In this document: positions 37,052 through 50,241 of the stretch, one piece after another | Layout: every line of letters starts with the position of its first letter | Numbering within the stretch: the first letter of the stretch is position 1 | NCBI RefSeq assembly: GCF_022539665.2 | Contig: NC_081339.1 | Location: 4,148,517 to 4,212,516, forward strand | Source of the DNA: Daphnia carinata | Lineage: Eukaryota; Arthropoda; Branchiopoda; Diplostraca; Daphniidae | Reading direction: 5' to 3' | Length of the DNA: 64,000 nucleotides | Made by a program: the position numbers and the translations under genes | The notes under the pieces: model-generated | The model's input: only the letters and a program-made list of their open reading frames with translations | Database searches by the model: none | Told to the model about the DNA's origin: nothing

Positions 37052-40000
37052 CTATGCCGAAGCTGTTTTCTCTTGAGGGTTATTGATTGACGGCTCTTTG
37101 CCATAATGTCGCGGGCGGATCATCATCGTGGCCCGTTTGAGAGTGTAGTCCCATCCGCGCCAGCGGAACCAAACGATACCTGCAGAAAAAAAAAAACGCA
37201 CATTAAAGCAAAAAAGCTGTTTGAAAAAATGAAAATAATTTATGATACCTTGTCTGGCTGTTAGATCTTGCGGGTCGGTCAGGTAGATGCCGTTGAGTCC
37301 TCGTCCGCACGATTTCCACCACCAGCCGCCCTTGAGCATGGAGGCGCAGTTGAGGCTGGATCGGTCGTTGTCCCTTTTTTTTTTTTTTTTTTTTTTTTTG
37401 AATCGGATTTTCCATTTAGTATTCGTATCTTTCCTTCGTTTTTCTTTTACGACCGATGAGCACAACAAGAGAAAGTTGTTTTTTTTTCTCTCTCTCTTTT
37501 GCTTACCGATTGTACGTGGAGAAGGGGCTCAAGTTGGAGCCGTACCAGGGATCGTTCAGCGAGTCTCCGGCGTTGCCCGTGTAGCCGCCAATCTCCAGCT
37601 TGTACTGCTCCCGCTCAGAGTACAACTTGAAACTCGAATATTCGGCGTACCTTTACAAGCAAACAAATTCGAATGAAGTAAAAAAAAAAAAGCTTTGCAT
37701 TTTTTTTTGTTTGTTTAAGAAAATTAGAATCGGCTTTTTCTTTATCGATATGAAAACTTGTCTCGTGTAGTCTAACGAAAATAGAAGGGACACCCCGATG
37801 CGGGGCTCTTTCCGTTTGTTTGGGAATGAAATTAACATTTTAACGAGCTGATTATCAGCCTTGTCGACGAGTGAAAATCTGCCATATTCAATCAGCCCGT
37901 CTCTCTCTCTCTTTTCGTCCCTTTTTTTCCCTCTCTCTCTCTCTTTCGTACAGTCGTTAATGTTTGAAACATGACGCAATCTAAGGGAGAGCTGCTGGCG
38001 AGCGTTCCATGTAAATTCGGCATTCATATTTTTTTGTTGGTTTCGTCTTTCTCTCTATTTTTCAAAAAATGCCGTTTTTTTTTCTCTTTAATTTTATTTT
38101 TACGGATATTTATTTTAGAAATTGGTTTTTTGGCCGGTGCGGGGCGCGGCTATTTTTCATTCAAAAAGCCATAACTTTTTTTTTTTTTTTTTTTCGTTTT
38201 TACCTGTTTTGTTTTCCCGATAGGATTTGGAAATAGTTTTTAGTTTTTAAAGATGATTGGGATTTACCTTTTGTTGCCTTCGAAATCTTCGAGCTCGACG
38301 CGGAGTGAGTAATCTTCGGCGTTGGTCAGCATGTAAATGTTTTCATTTCCCAACCAGAATTCACGATCGGGATCGCCGAAACCGCTTTTGTAATCGTCCC
38401 AGTCGCGGTTGAAGTTTTCGCGGTTGTCGCCACCGTAGTCGTCTCGTCTTTGGATCACCTGCATATATTATTTTTTTTTTGTTTTGTTTAAAAACACGTA
38501 AAATAAAACAAACAAAAAATCGTGATTGAAATCAGTGACGAATTCAGACAACTCTTTTATGCAAACAATTCGGGACACACAAAAAAACACCTTTTCGTTA
38601 AAGAAGTACTAGCGGAACCGATATCCCGACATGATAGCCTTTCTTTTGTTTGTCGGCGATGACGCGGCGATATGTGACTTGTAATGCCACGATCTCTTTG
38701 TTGTCCAAATCTCCTTGTGTCTATACGCAGAGACACGTCCGAAGCGTGTGCCACTTGTTTTTAATAGGAAAAACATTTGATATCTCGGCTTCCGTTGTAG
38801 TGTCGTATGTCTACTCCGATATAGATTTTTTTTTTAAACTTCCTAATCGTTCGAAAGACGGGGGGAACTATTGGGAGAAAATACGATCCTGTCTGGGAGG
38901 GAAGGGGATTGTTTAAATAAATAAAAAAAAAAATGCGTGTGTGGCATCGACAAGTAGAATTTTGAATAAAAAAAAAAGGGAAGATGAAAAGGATGACCAG
39001 CTTTCTCTCGTTCTCCCTTTTTTGACTATTTTTGTGACTTAATACCGGTCATGGAGATAATAGACGAATCACATCAATGGCTATCTAATTGGAAGACGAC
39101 ACACACACACATCGAGCAAAAAAAAAAGCATATAAAAACTTCCCAATTGTGAAATGAAGTAAACTTTCCAGTATTTTTTCTGTGGGCAAGTTCCCGTCAC
39201 TTTGAAATTGAAGAGAAAAAAAAAAAAAAACTAGTCGTGGAACACACACGCACTGACCTACTCGATTCGAAAGAAAAATAGGAACAAAGAAATTGTTGAA
39301 AATGCCCATCGATTTGGGCAGCAAAAAAAAAAAAATGTTCTTTTCTTTTGTAGAGTGAGATATCCATCTGTATGCAACGTATGTGTGTGTGTGTGTGTGT
39401 GTTGAATCCAACGAGAATGAGGGAGCTCAGAAAGTCTCGACTTTCTCCATACATGGCCGTCCTATGCGTCTTGAACCCGATTCTTTTCTTGAACTGTAAT
39501 TCCCATCGTTTCTAAAGCAGCAAAAGGGACATCTCGGTCATGTTGGTCTAGTGTTTAGGACACATTCACTGCTCTCTTTCCAGACAGACGAAGCCCCCAA
39601 AAAAATCGAGTTTCATTCATTCGTTTTTGTCTGGTGAAACGAGACGTGAGGGTCATTAGCCCAACCCCTCTTCTCACCTGTATAAAGAAAGAAAGAAAAA
39701 AAAAAGCAGCGGCCTCACTAGTTACACAAGAAAAATGTTTTTTTTTTCTATCTTTCTCTCTCTTGTGTGTGTGTGTGTGTTGCATCTTCGTGTGTTTACA
39801 CACACACACACAAGTTGGCCGCCTTTGGCGTCTTTCTCTTTCTGTCGGCAACTGCACACCTGACTTGGCTTACACAAACCGCCCACTTTGCTATACACCC
39901 AACCACCAATAACTTCAAATATACTGAAGAAAAGCTCTTCTTTTTTTCTTTTTTGCTTCTCCAAACTCCCCACCGTCCATATGTGTTGATGGATGAGAGA

Positions 40001-43000
40001 TCCGCACCTTCTTCTTCTTGTGCTGTTCGGTCCCGCGAAGAACCGGTTCAACACACGCATAGACTCTACACTACTCCACTAACCCTTTTTTTTTTTTTTT
40101 TTTTTTATTTTAAAAACTTTTTCTCTCGGTGTGTGGTAATAAACCTCCTGTTTCCCAACGTGATTGGCTCTTACAGGATCCCCCCCACCTTCTTTTGTTG
40201 TCTTTGTTGATACCGTCGAAACTAGTTTCTTTTCTTTCTTTCGATACGTTCAAACAGATCTTGTTTCACTTGATAAAGTCCTTTCTGTCTTTGGAAGTGG
40301 GTCGTGATTTTTTTTTTTTTTTTTTTTTTTTTTTCTGGGGGGAATGAAGGGGGAGAATGAAATTGAAAATTTACCGTCCAACCGCCATTAGCGGCTTCCA
40401 TGTCGCAGTAGACCTTGATGTACCAGAAGCTAGTGCCGCGAATGAGTAGGTAATAGATGCCCGATTTGGTCAGTCCTTGCTCCTTCAATTCGGCGCACGA
40501 GTAGCCCTAAAAAAAAAAATGCAAAAATGGAAGTTTGGCTCGTGTTAGATAACAGTTGTCAATCAAGTCCAAGAAAACGGCTAAACATTTTTTTTTTGTT
40601 GAGGACGATAAAGACAAAGTGCGCGCAGCAGATGATGTTATCATTAGTTAGAAAAAGACTTGTCCTAGATTTTTTTTTTTATTTTTCTTTCGTGCCTAGG
40701 AAAAAAAAAATAGAATATGGGTGTTGACTTGTTTAATAGGCTGGCAGCACAAGCCCCTGGGCGTTTGCTTTCCTCTTTTTTTTTTCTGCTCAGTGAGATA
40801 TGACGCCATCTGTGTTATCTTTTAACCCGATGGATCCATTCTCATTCTGCCACACAAAGTCTTATAAATAATAACGATTTAAGAAGGGGGAGGGGAGACC
40901 CATCTACGGTCAAAAATCATTAAAAAGAAAAGGCTTTCTCTTAAAAGTTAGGCATGTTTTTTTTGTTTGTTTTTTTTTAACTCAATTTTTTGTACGCGAA
41001 ACACATTTTGTTTTGAAAAAACAAAACAAAAAAACAAACTTACCCGAATGTTTTGCGGAGTCGTGTAATCGTAGAAGAACGTCGTGTTCGTGAAACCCGG
41101 TTTGTTCTTCACCGACGGGAAAATGACGTTTGAATTGTTTGGGATGCGGGAACGTTCGGTAGGGCCGGCCGGAACGATGTGCTGCAACAGGACGGACCTG
41201 CTGGTCGTCGTCGATGTATTGGCCGTCGCTGCGGCGGCTATGACGGCCGCCGCGGCCGCCGAGACGGACGCCGCCGATGGCTGAAGTGACAAGGGTTTTT
41301 TATTGTCCCCCGATTTGGCCGATCCGCCGTTAGACGACGGGCCGGCCGATGTTTGATTGGCCGTTAAAACGACGATGGGATCGTCGTGCAGAAATTCGCT
41401 GTCCATAATGTCCGATGGAATGGGAACAACCTCTGGCGGTGGAGGCAGCAAATGAGGCAAAGGCGTCGTCGTCGTCGTTGACGTTGTGGTGGTGGACGAT
41501 TTAGCGGCGGCCAAAACGGCGGCCACGACCGGCCCAGGGGAGAGCTCCTGGGCGCGGATGACGGACTGCGATCCTCCGACTACCCCGCGGCTGGTCGGAA
41601 TGTCGGCCGTCTGCTTGAAAGTGACGGACACTTGTTGCGACTCTTGCGGTTTGTTTGCGATGATGACGCCGGCGTCGTGCGCGTCGCTTTTCGATCGTTT
41701 GGTTAAATTGCTGGTGGCGCCCGCAGCGGCCGTGCTTCTGCTGCTCGTGCTGCTCGTACTGGTCGTGCTCGTACTGGTCGTGCTGCTGGACACACCCGGC
41801 AACGCTGTCTGCGACTCGCGCGCCAATTGCAACAGATTCAAGTTGTCGATGATTTGTTTCGTCTTGACGTTGAGTTCGGCGTGGATGTCGGTCAATGCGC
41901 GCTCTTGGCGCTGCGTCTGCCATAAAAGAGCTTCGGATGTTGGGACGAGTGAATCCACAGAGCTCTTGGCTCCGATCAAAACGTTCCAGACTTGGTCCAT
42001 CTTCTCGGAGACGTCGAGCAACGGGGCCATTTTCTGGTAGAGCTGGTCGAGTTTGGCGTTGCTGACGGTGCTGCTACCGATGCCGGTGGAAGGGCGGCCG
42101 CCGGCCAATAGGACGGGATTCTCGGCCGCTGTCAGCAGGAGCGATGAGGCCGATGACGGATCGTGATGGGACGTGACGACGGCGCTGCGGACGTCGGCGA
42201 CGGCGCTCATCATCTTGTCCATCTGTTCGGAGAAGAGCTCGATGAGGATTTTCAGGTGCCGGTCCATGCTGGCCATTGTCGTGCGGATGGATTCGGCGTC
42301 TTCGCCGTTGGCGCTCCAATCGGATCCCCTCCGGTCGATCAATTTATCGCCGCGTATTTGAGGCACGGAGATGTAGGCGCGCGCCTGCTCGCTGCTCGAC
42401 GACACGTAGTCGTCCGACGCGGTCCCAGCTCTGCCCGTCTCGTTGTAGTTGGCCAGGCCGGCCCACAGTAGGCTGTTTGAATCCAGCTGGTAGGTCAGGA
42501 CGTTGAGTTTGGAGCCGATTTGGCTCACCTTCTCGTCCAGCGCCAGAATGCGCGGCTCGAGGCTGTACTCGCGATCGGATTGCGTGCGATCCGACGTTCC
42601 CGATGCTGTCGTTGCGTTGGCTGCAGTAGCGCCACTGCTACGGCCGCTGGCAGGTGGTGGCGCTGCCGTCGGCGAGCCGGATGCCGAGGACAATTTGTTC
42701 AAACGGCCATCCATGACTTTTAATTGAGTCAAAATGGCGTCCGATCGTGCGCTGTTTTCATTCAACTTGGCCAGCATCATTTCCATGTTGCGTTCCAGGC
42801 TGTCCACCCGTCGTAATTTCGAATCGATGGCCGACAGAGTGATTTCAAACAGGCTGTAGACGTAGGGATCCCTTTAAAAATTTGAATCGGAAAAATGAAT
42901 TGCAGCGGGGTTTTTTAATGAGGCGCATAGGTAAAGAGAAAATCGGTCGTGAATGAACAAAAACAGCGTGAAAAAAAAAAAAGAAAGAAAGAGGCGACGA

Positions 43001-44230
43001 CGGATCGTGAGGGTGGGAGGATTGACGAGTGTTTCATGTTTCACCTCATTTGTTATCACCCCAAAGTCAAATATTTAACATAACGGGCGCCGCGGCGCGT
43101 GATTCTGTCACAATAGTCTTTTTTTCGGGAGGATGGGCCTGATCCGCCTCCTCCTCTTCTTTTCGAAAGTTCTTGTTTTTGTTTGAAATTATATTTGTGT
43201 GAGTGAACGATCGTTCAACTTGTTTCTCGTTTTCCCAGTTGACGAACTCAAACGACTTTTTTTTTTTTTTTTAATTTAATTATTATTTTTTTTTTTTTTT
43301 TTTCAGTAGACGATGGCAGGTGAATGCCAGAAACGAAATAGGTTAAGTCTCCGGGTTTTTTTTTTTTGTTTGGTTTAACAATTGTTTGGTTGCACGGGAA
43401 AAGAGCCAGTTCTGAACGATGGGCTCCTATTGGTCGGGAAGTAGGGAACTTTGAGTTTGCCTTTTCCATGGTTTATACAGTAGACGACGACAACAACAAA
43501 TCTTATGACGTACTGTCTACTTATTTTTTTTTATTTTTTTTTTTTATATATATATATTTCTCCCATTTTTGGGGTGGCAAACGTTCTCTTGTGTTTAACC
43601 TTTGGCGCTTTCTATCGCACACGACGATCAATCAATTAGCGGTGAAACCGATAAAACGAAATTGGTCAGGTTCTTCTTCTCTTTTTTTTTTTTTTTTTGT
43701 TGTTGTTGTTGTTGTTCCCTTTTCAACGGTTTAAAAAAAAAAATTCATTCGGCGAGTTAGTTTGCTCTTTTGTTTTCTTTAAAACAAAAATGTTGTTGAA
43801 ATTTTGGGATTGTGACGTAAGAAGAGAATAAGGTTACAGAGAATATCAGCATCGTTAAAAGCGGGATAGGCGAAATCTTCTTTTTCCTTGTTTGCTTTTA
43901 TTTCCTATACGTTCGTAATCGTTAGCGTCTTTTGTTTTTAGTCGCATCGCACTATTTTGTTTTCCACCGTTTAAGGGCACAAACCCCTTTAAATGACCAC
44001 TCCCTTGTATCCTATCCACAAAGATAGGTAATCTCTCTTTAACGTTACCATGGCAACCCATTTTTTTTTTTTTTCGTGTTGTTGTCACCTCTCTCTTTAA
44101 AAAAAAAAAAAAAAAAAAAACAATATTTTTTATTTTTAAATATCCCATTCATAAAATGTTTAGGGAACGAGGACGGGTGACGACGGCGACGCTAAGGCGT
44201 CAATGTGTCTGACCACTTTCACGGCGTATG

Positions 44231-44276
<46 letters not shown>

Positions 44277-45899
44277 CCAGACGCGAATACCTACTTTTAA
44301 AGGAATAAATAGAGAGCCAAAAAAGATATTCATAAATTATTATTTTTTTTTTTTTTTGTAGGCTTCTTGAACAACTGCGCATTGATATCCATCCGCCATT
44401 TTTGTTGTTGAAATGTCGTGACAAAATGTAGGACGTCTATATTTTTTTGTACGGTACCCTCTTTGGTTTATTTCTTTGAAAAAAAAAAATGCACAATGTC
44501 GTTCGCGCGTTACGGGATGAACGGGGGGGGACGAAACGTGATGATCAACGTCTCAGGTGACGTTGCAAAAATCCCTTTTTTTTTTCGTGCGTGTGTGTTA
44601 AAGAAAAGTCGGGAAAAGGACAACCTCTTTCTCTCTGTAGGTGTGTGTGTGTCTTTTCTCCTCAACCTGATAACCCACTCTTCTTCGGGAGAAACGGGCG
44701 ACGTGTTAGGGACGGCTCCTTCCTCTTCTTCTGCTCAAACCAACGGGACTGTACGGTTTGTCGTGCGTGTGTGTGTGTATAGCCCCGGTGTGTGAGGCAA
44801 CAACTCGGTCAGCAAGAGAAACGAAGAAAAAGTATATATAAAATCAAAAGGAAGTTGATGAATAGTGAAGAAGGAGAAGAAGAAGAAGAAGAAGAAGAAG
44901 AAGGTGGGAATCATCATCTAGGGGCGAATGAACTCGTCTGGTTGGGGGGGTTCGTGACGTCACCGCCGTTCGGGGCTGGCCCGGTTCGACCCGATGGCGA
45001 CCAAAAACAAATGGCTCTTGTCTTTTTCGATTTTTTTTTTGTGTGTTGCTTTTCTCAATTGATCACAGAGCCGCGCGTTGCTACTTTTATTACGCAGACT
45101 TCCCTTTTTTTTTTTTTTCTTTTTTTTTTTAATATTTCATTTTTGGCTACCCTTTTTTTTTGAAGACATCCGGTCGCCATTTTTGTTTTGTCGCTTACAT
45201 TTTTTTTTTTTAAGCGAATGTTTATTTGCCTTTTATTTATTTATTTGGCGTTTCTCTTTTGAAGAAGGAAAAAAAAAAAAAGAAGTTTTTCTCCGACACT
45301 ATAATAACAGGTGGTTGGGGAAGAGGTCATCTACCAAAAGGTGGAGAAATCTTCTCTTCGTCTACGAGCGCCTCACATATTTCGCCAAAAACAAAATCTG
45401 CTAATCCACAGACACACACACACACACCCGAGCGCCACCTCTCTCTTTTCTTTTTTTTTTTTCTTTCCCCAAAGAAATATTCGTTTTGATCAAGATTGAG
45501 AGAATGGTGAATTCAGGGGGGTTATACAACATATCAGTTATATCCATCACTCGATCTCTCAACGGGTGGTCTTTTGCCCGTCCATGTCCCTGACTCTCTT
45601 TCTCTCTTGTCAGAAAAAAAAATTCTTTTTTTTTTGTTTTTTTTTTTTTTTGATTTTTTCCTGTTTTTGTTTTTCTTTTGCGTCCACTTCTTTCTCTTCT
45701 TTTTAAGGGAAACAAAAATTAGTCATCGGCGCCCTGGTACCCGCCAACCGGCACCTTACAAACAAATTTGAGGAACGAACGAGAGGAAAACAAACGGCAG
45801 CTCTTTTTGCTTTTTTTTTTTCTTTCTCAAAAAGAAGGACTCTTCAAATAAATGAATATAAATAACTAGCAGTGCAACATCGAGAGCTTTGTTGCTACA

Positions 45900-45988
<89 letters not shown>

Positions 45989-46883
45989 TTTTTGCCGAGT
46001 TGCTTTTTTTTTTTTTTTTGATAAAAACATGTTTTTGTTTGGAAAAAAAAAAAAAAAGATTTTTTCGAGAAATGAAAAGGAGAGAAAACGGTCACTTTAT
46101 GGCCTCGTCGGCGGGCGTCGTTCCATGATGGTTGAGGGAAATCCTTAGATGGCTCGTCGGTAGTAGACAACGGGTTCTCACACACAGAGGCCATCAGTGT
46201 CGTCTATTTGCAACCAGCGGCCCTTTTGTGTACTATATTTCAAAAGTTGAGCAACTTCCAAAGAAAACTTCATTTGCTTTTCAAAATAAGAAAGAAAAAA
46301 AAAAACAGATAGAGTCAATCACACAAAATAGTGTTTGACATTCTCTCTTATGTGTCTTTTTTTTTTTTTTTTTTTTTAAGTCTAACCTCGAGACAACTTT
46401 TTTTTTTTTTTTTTTTTTTAACGTTACGTTAAGTGATTGACACAATCATCGATGACCATCAAACACCGACATGCAAAACAGCAGCGATTCTCTTGGAAAT
46501 AATTTTTAGCTGTCTAACAAGCTAGTCATATTATCGCGATTTGTTTCTTTTTTTTTTTCTCCTGTAAGGCAACTGTGGGAAAGAAAAATGGCCACAACAA
46601 AAAGGGGGTTGGGAAGCTTTGGTCGGCCATTGAACTTGGGTTTCCTCTTCGCCATTTTTTTTTTTTTTTTTCTTTCATTCTTCAACATATGTGTGGCTTC
46701 TTATTTGCAAGCGTTTAAAAGAGAACCTTGTGTAGTTTCTTTTGCGTATGTAACAGAGGGGGACCCGACAACACACACGAACGAAGAGAGTAGACCATTC
46801 ATTTGCATACCGAGGGCCCAGTGCTGCAAAAGCCGTTCTCTCCTTCTTCTTCTTTGGGCTCGTTCTTTTCTCTCCTTGTTGTG

Positions 46884-46924
<41 letters not shown>

Positions 46925-47344
46925 CGGCTCTCCTTTGTGTTATGAGGTCAGTGTAACGAGATTCGCTCATATCCAATTCGGTCCGTGCCGCCGCCGCCAA
47001 AAAAAAAATCAAAGGGAATCTCTCGAGGGCTTCAGACACATCCGCAATTTCTCTTCGTTTTTTTTTTGCCGCATTTTGCCGCTCGCGACAATTCCATTCA
47101 ATTGATACGCACGGGGCAAAAAAAAATGAAAACAAAATTCGATTTTCAAAGACGAACGAAGAAATAAATGGGGGACCAGCTGTTATTCGTAACGATTGGC
47201 CTTATTTATCCAGGTTAGCAGACAACGGGACACACACGCGTGGGGTTATCTGCTGTAGGGTGTTTATTTTCGCCGATGCATATCCGCGTCCGCAAAAGGT
47301 GGGGAGTCTCCCGAAAAGAAAAAAAAAAAAAAGTTATGTTACGC

Positions 47345-47377
<33 letters not shown>

Positions 47378-47504
47378 GCTCGTTTCCAACAAAGCCGAAG
47401 AGAAGGTGGGAATGATTATTCTCTTCGTTTTTTTTTTTTTTTTTTTTTTTTGCGTTCACAGTCGGTGGTGGCGATTTTAATTCACACGAAAGAAAGGAAA
47501 GAAA

Positions 47505-47536
<32 letters not shown>

Positions 47537-47986
47537 CCCCCATCTTTTTTTTTTTTTTTTTTTTTTTTACATTTTTGAGGTGTGCCATTTTGATGTTTTT
47601 AAGAAGAAAGAAACCTTTTGATCTCACCTGGGTGGTGTGACAAGTAGGTGCTCATGTTGACACATTTTTTCAAGGACGTCAAGTTTGTTTTTTTTCTTTC
47701 TAAAAATCCCCATTTTGATTCGTTCAATTGAAGTAACAAAACTCCAAGTTCTGTCAGCTTTCTCTCCCTTGATAAGCTTCTTCATCTTGGCGAATCAAAA
47801 ATCAGGTAAACGAGAAAACAAGAGACACACGCGCGCATGAGCTCTAAGATGATTGCGTTATCCTCTATGCCAATCGCGTGTGTGTCTACTTGATCAATAA
47901 AGAAAAAAAAGAAATAAAAAAACCTGTCGGAACAAAATGGTGGCCCCGACCATAAAAAGAAAGCGTTCTTCTTCTTGCAGCTTCTC

Positions 47987-48017
<31 letters not shown>

Positions 48018-50200
48018 CTCTTTCACCGTCGTTTAGAATAGTTCAAAACGTGTAGAAAGAAAGAGCAGACATCGAGACACACACACACACACACATCAAG
48101 AATTGCTTTTTGTTTTTTTGTTTTTTTGCCGTGCTCCGGAATTACAGTCCAATCCGGACGTGGACGATTGATGAGGGTCACGTTACACATACGTATGTGT
48201 TTAAAAAAAAAAAAAAAAAGAAAATAAAGGGAGAGCGACGAAGAGACGACTCTACATTGGAACAGAGAAGGGGCAAACGAAAAGAAAGAGAGTGACTTGA
48301 CCAAATCGAGCAAAAAGGGGGCACCAGTCCCGGCTGTCTGTTGCTTACGTGTGTACATCACAGCGGAAAACAAAACAAACAAATATTATTGAATTAGAAT
48401 CAAACATATTGGGGAGGGTGGGGGGGTTTGAATCGTTTAAGATAGGCAACAGAAGTGGCTCGATGATAGGCACTTTGTTCAATATTTTCTGAACGAGTCT
48501 TGTTGAATGGACCAATCGAGTGAGAAAACATGCCCATCACATCGTTTGAAAAATAAATTTAAAAAAAAGCGATAGGCAAATGGAGAGTGCATTCTACCCT
48601 CTTTTAAAAAAAAAAAAAAAAAAATACTTTTTGTTTGATGCCATTGCGTGAGGTGAAACAAAAAGAAATCATTTCCCCACCGGTTGGGGTCTTTGCCGGG
48701 ACGGCCCAAAAAGAAGCCGTTCGCTCCTCCTCCTGAAAAAAATTTTAATGTTTTTTTTTTTTTTTTTTTTTTTGTCTGTGACGGACTCAACGTTTTCTTT
48801 GATTGGCTGATGGCTCCCGTAGAGACGCAACAGGTTTTTAACAAGAAAGAAAAAAAAATTTTTCCTTTTGGTTTAAAATATCTTTTTTTTTTTTTTTTTT
48901 TTTTTTTTGCTCTCCGTGTGTGTGTTAATACAAAGGCGATGACAAGGATGACAAATATCATCACAAGTCTGTTAAAGAATGTGTCCCTCTTCTTTCCTTT
49001 AGGGCTCTCACGTCGGTGCCGTTAAGATCCAAAGTTTTTTTTTGTTATGTGTGCGCGTTCGGATTTGATGATTTGAAAAAAAAATCAGTTGGAATCCGAC
49101 ACGGAACAAACACGCCGACCCTTTCCCCGTATCGTGAAGGGCCCTACTTTGTCATGTAGTGTGTCTCTTCTTTTTTTGGCTTTTTTTTTTTTCTGGGTCT
49201 TATTGAGCGAGTGGACATCCGTACAACATTTTTAATCGCAGGTTGTTCCCCTTTTTTTTATTTTTATTTTTTATTGATAAGGAATTCATTTTTCTATGGT
49301 GGGGGTATCGCATTTTCACTTTTTGATGAATGGCGCGAAAGTTTTAAATTTCAAAAAAAAAAGAAAGAAAGAAAGAGACAAATGGAATCGATTTCTCGTG
49401 AAATAAGACAACCACAAAACAGTCCCCACACATTTTGTGCCGATCCAACCAATCGCTTGTGCTAATAAAAGGTGCGGTTCGTATTGACGCGCTCAAGCGC
49501 CTCTAGGCGGCAATTTCAAAAATAAAAAACAAGAAAAACGAAATGTCCTACGCACACACACACACACACACACAAAAAAAAATCGGTTTAGTAAAAAGAT
49601 TGTGTGGTCGCTTTTGTAATTTGGTGGTGGCGGCCGCTTTCGAGCGGGTCCCGTTCAATCAAAAGAAGAAGCACACAGTTTCAATTGGCCCCCTTCTCTT
49701 ATTTTTCAACCGTAATTTACCCCCATCGCTGAAGGTAGTGGGTGTGTTTAGGTAATCGTAACTTTCACTCTTTTTTTTTTCAATCCCCGCCTTCATTTGT
49801 TTTTTTTTCTGAACTTTCTGAATCGTTTTGTGTGTATGATTATCCCCCCCCCCCCCCCCCCTTTTTTTTTTTTTTTTTTTCTTAAATAATTAAATTTTCC
49901 CTTTTTTTTTTTTTCGTTTCTTTCTTGCCGACCGCACCATTTTTCCCAGAGGGTCTCAACAAGTGCTTTGCGTGACACACGTTCAGATCTCGGAACCAAT
50001 TGCGAAAAGAAATCCCTCCCGACCGCGCCCATCATTCGACGACCTCTTGCGTTGGCCGTTGTTCCAAAAAAAAAAAAAAAACAGCCAAACAAATCAAATG
50101 CAAAAAAAAAGACACCTGCATTGTTTGTCATTTGTTTTCCTTTTACAACAAGGCCAATCCATTATGTCGATGCCTCCCCGCTGATCATTTTTAATTGTTC

Positions 50201-50241
<41 letters not shown>

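Noticed and set aside
41486-42040. 184-residue plus-strand ORF
   Set aside because: Antisense of the FReD stalk exon; Thr/Ser codons read as Val/Leu runs.
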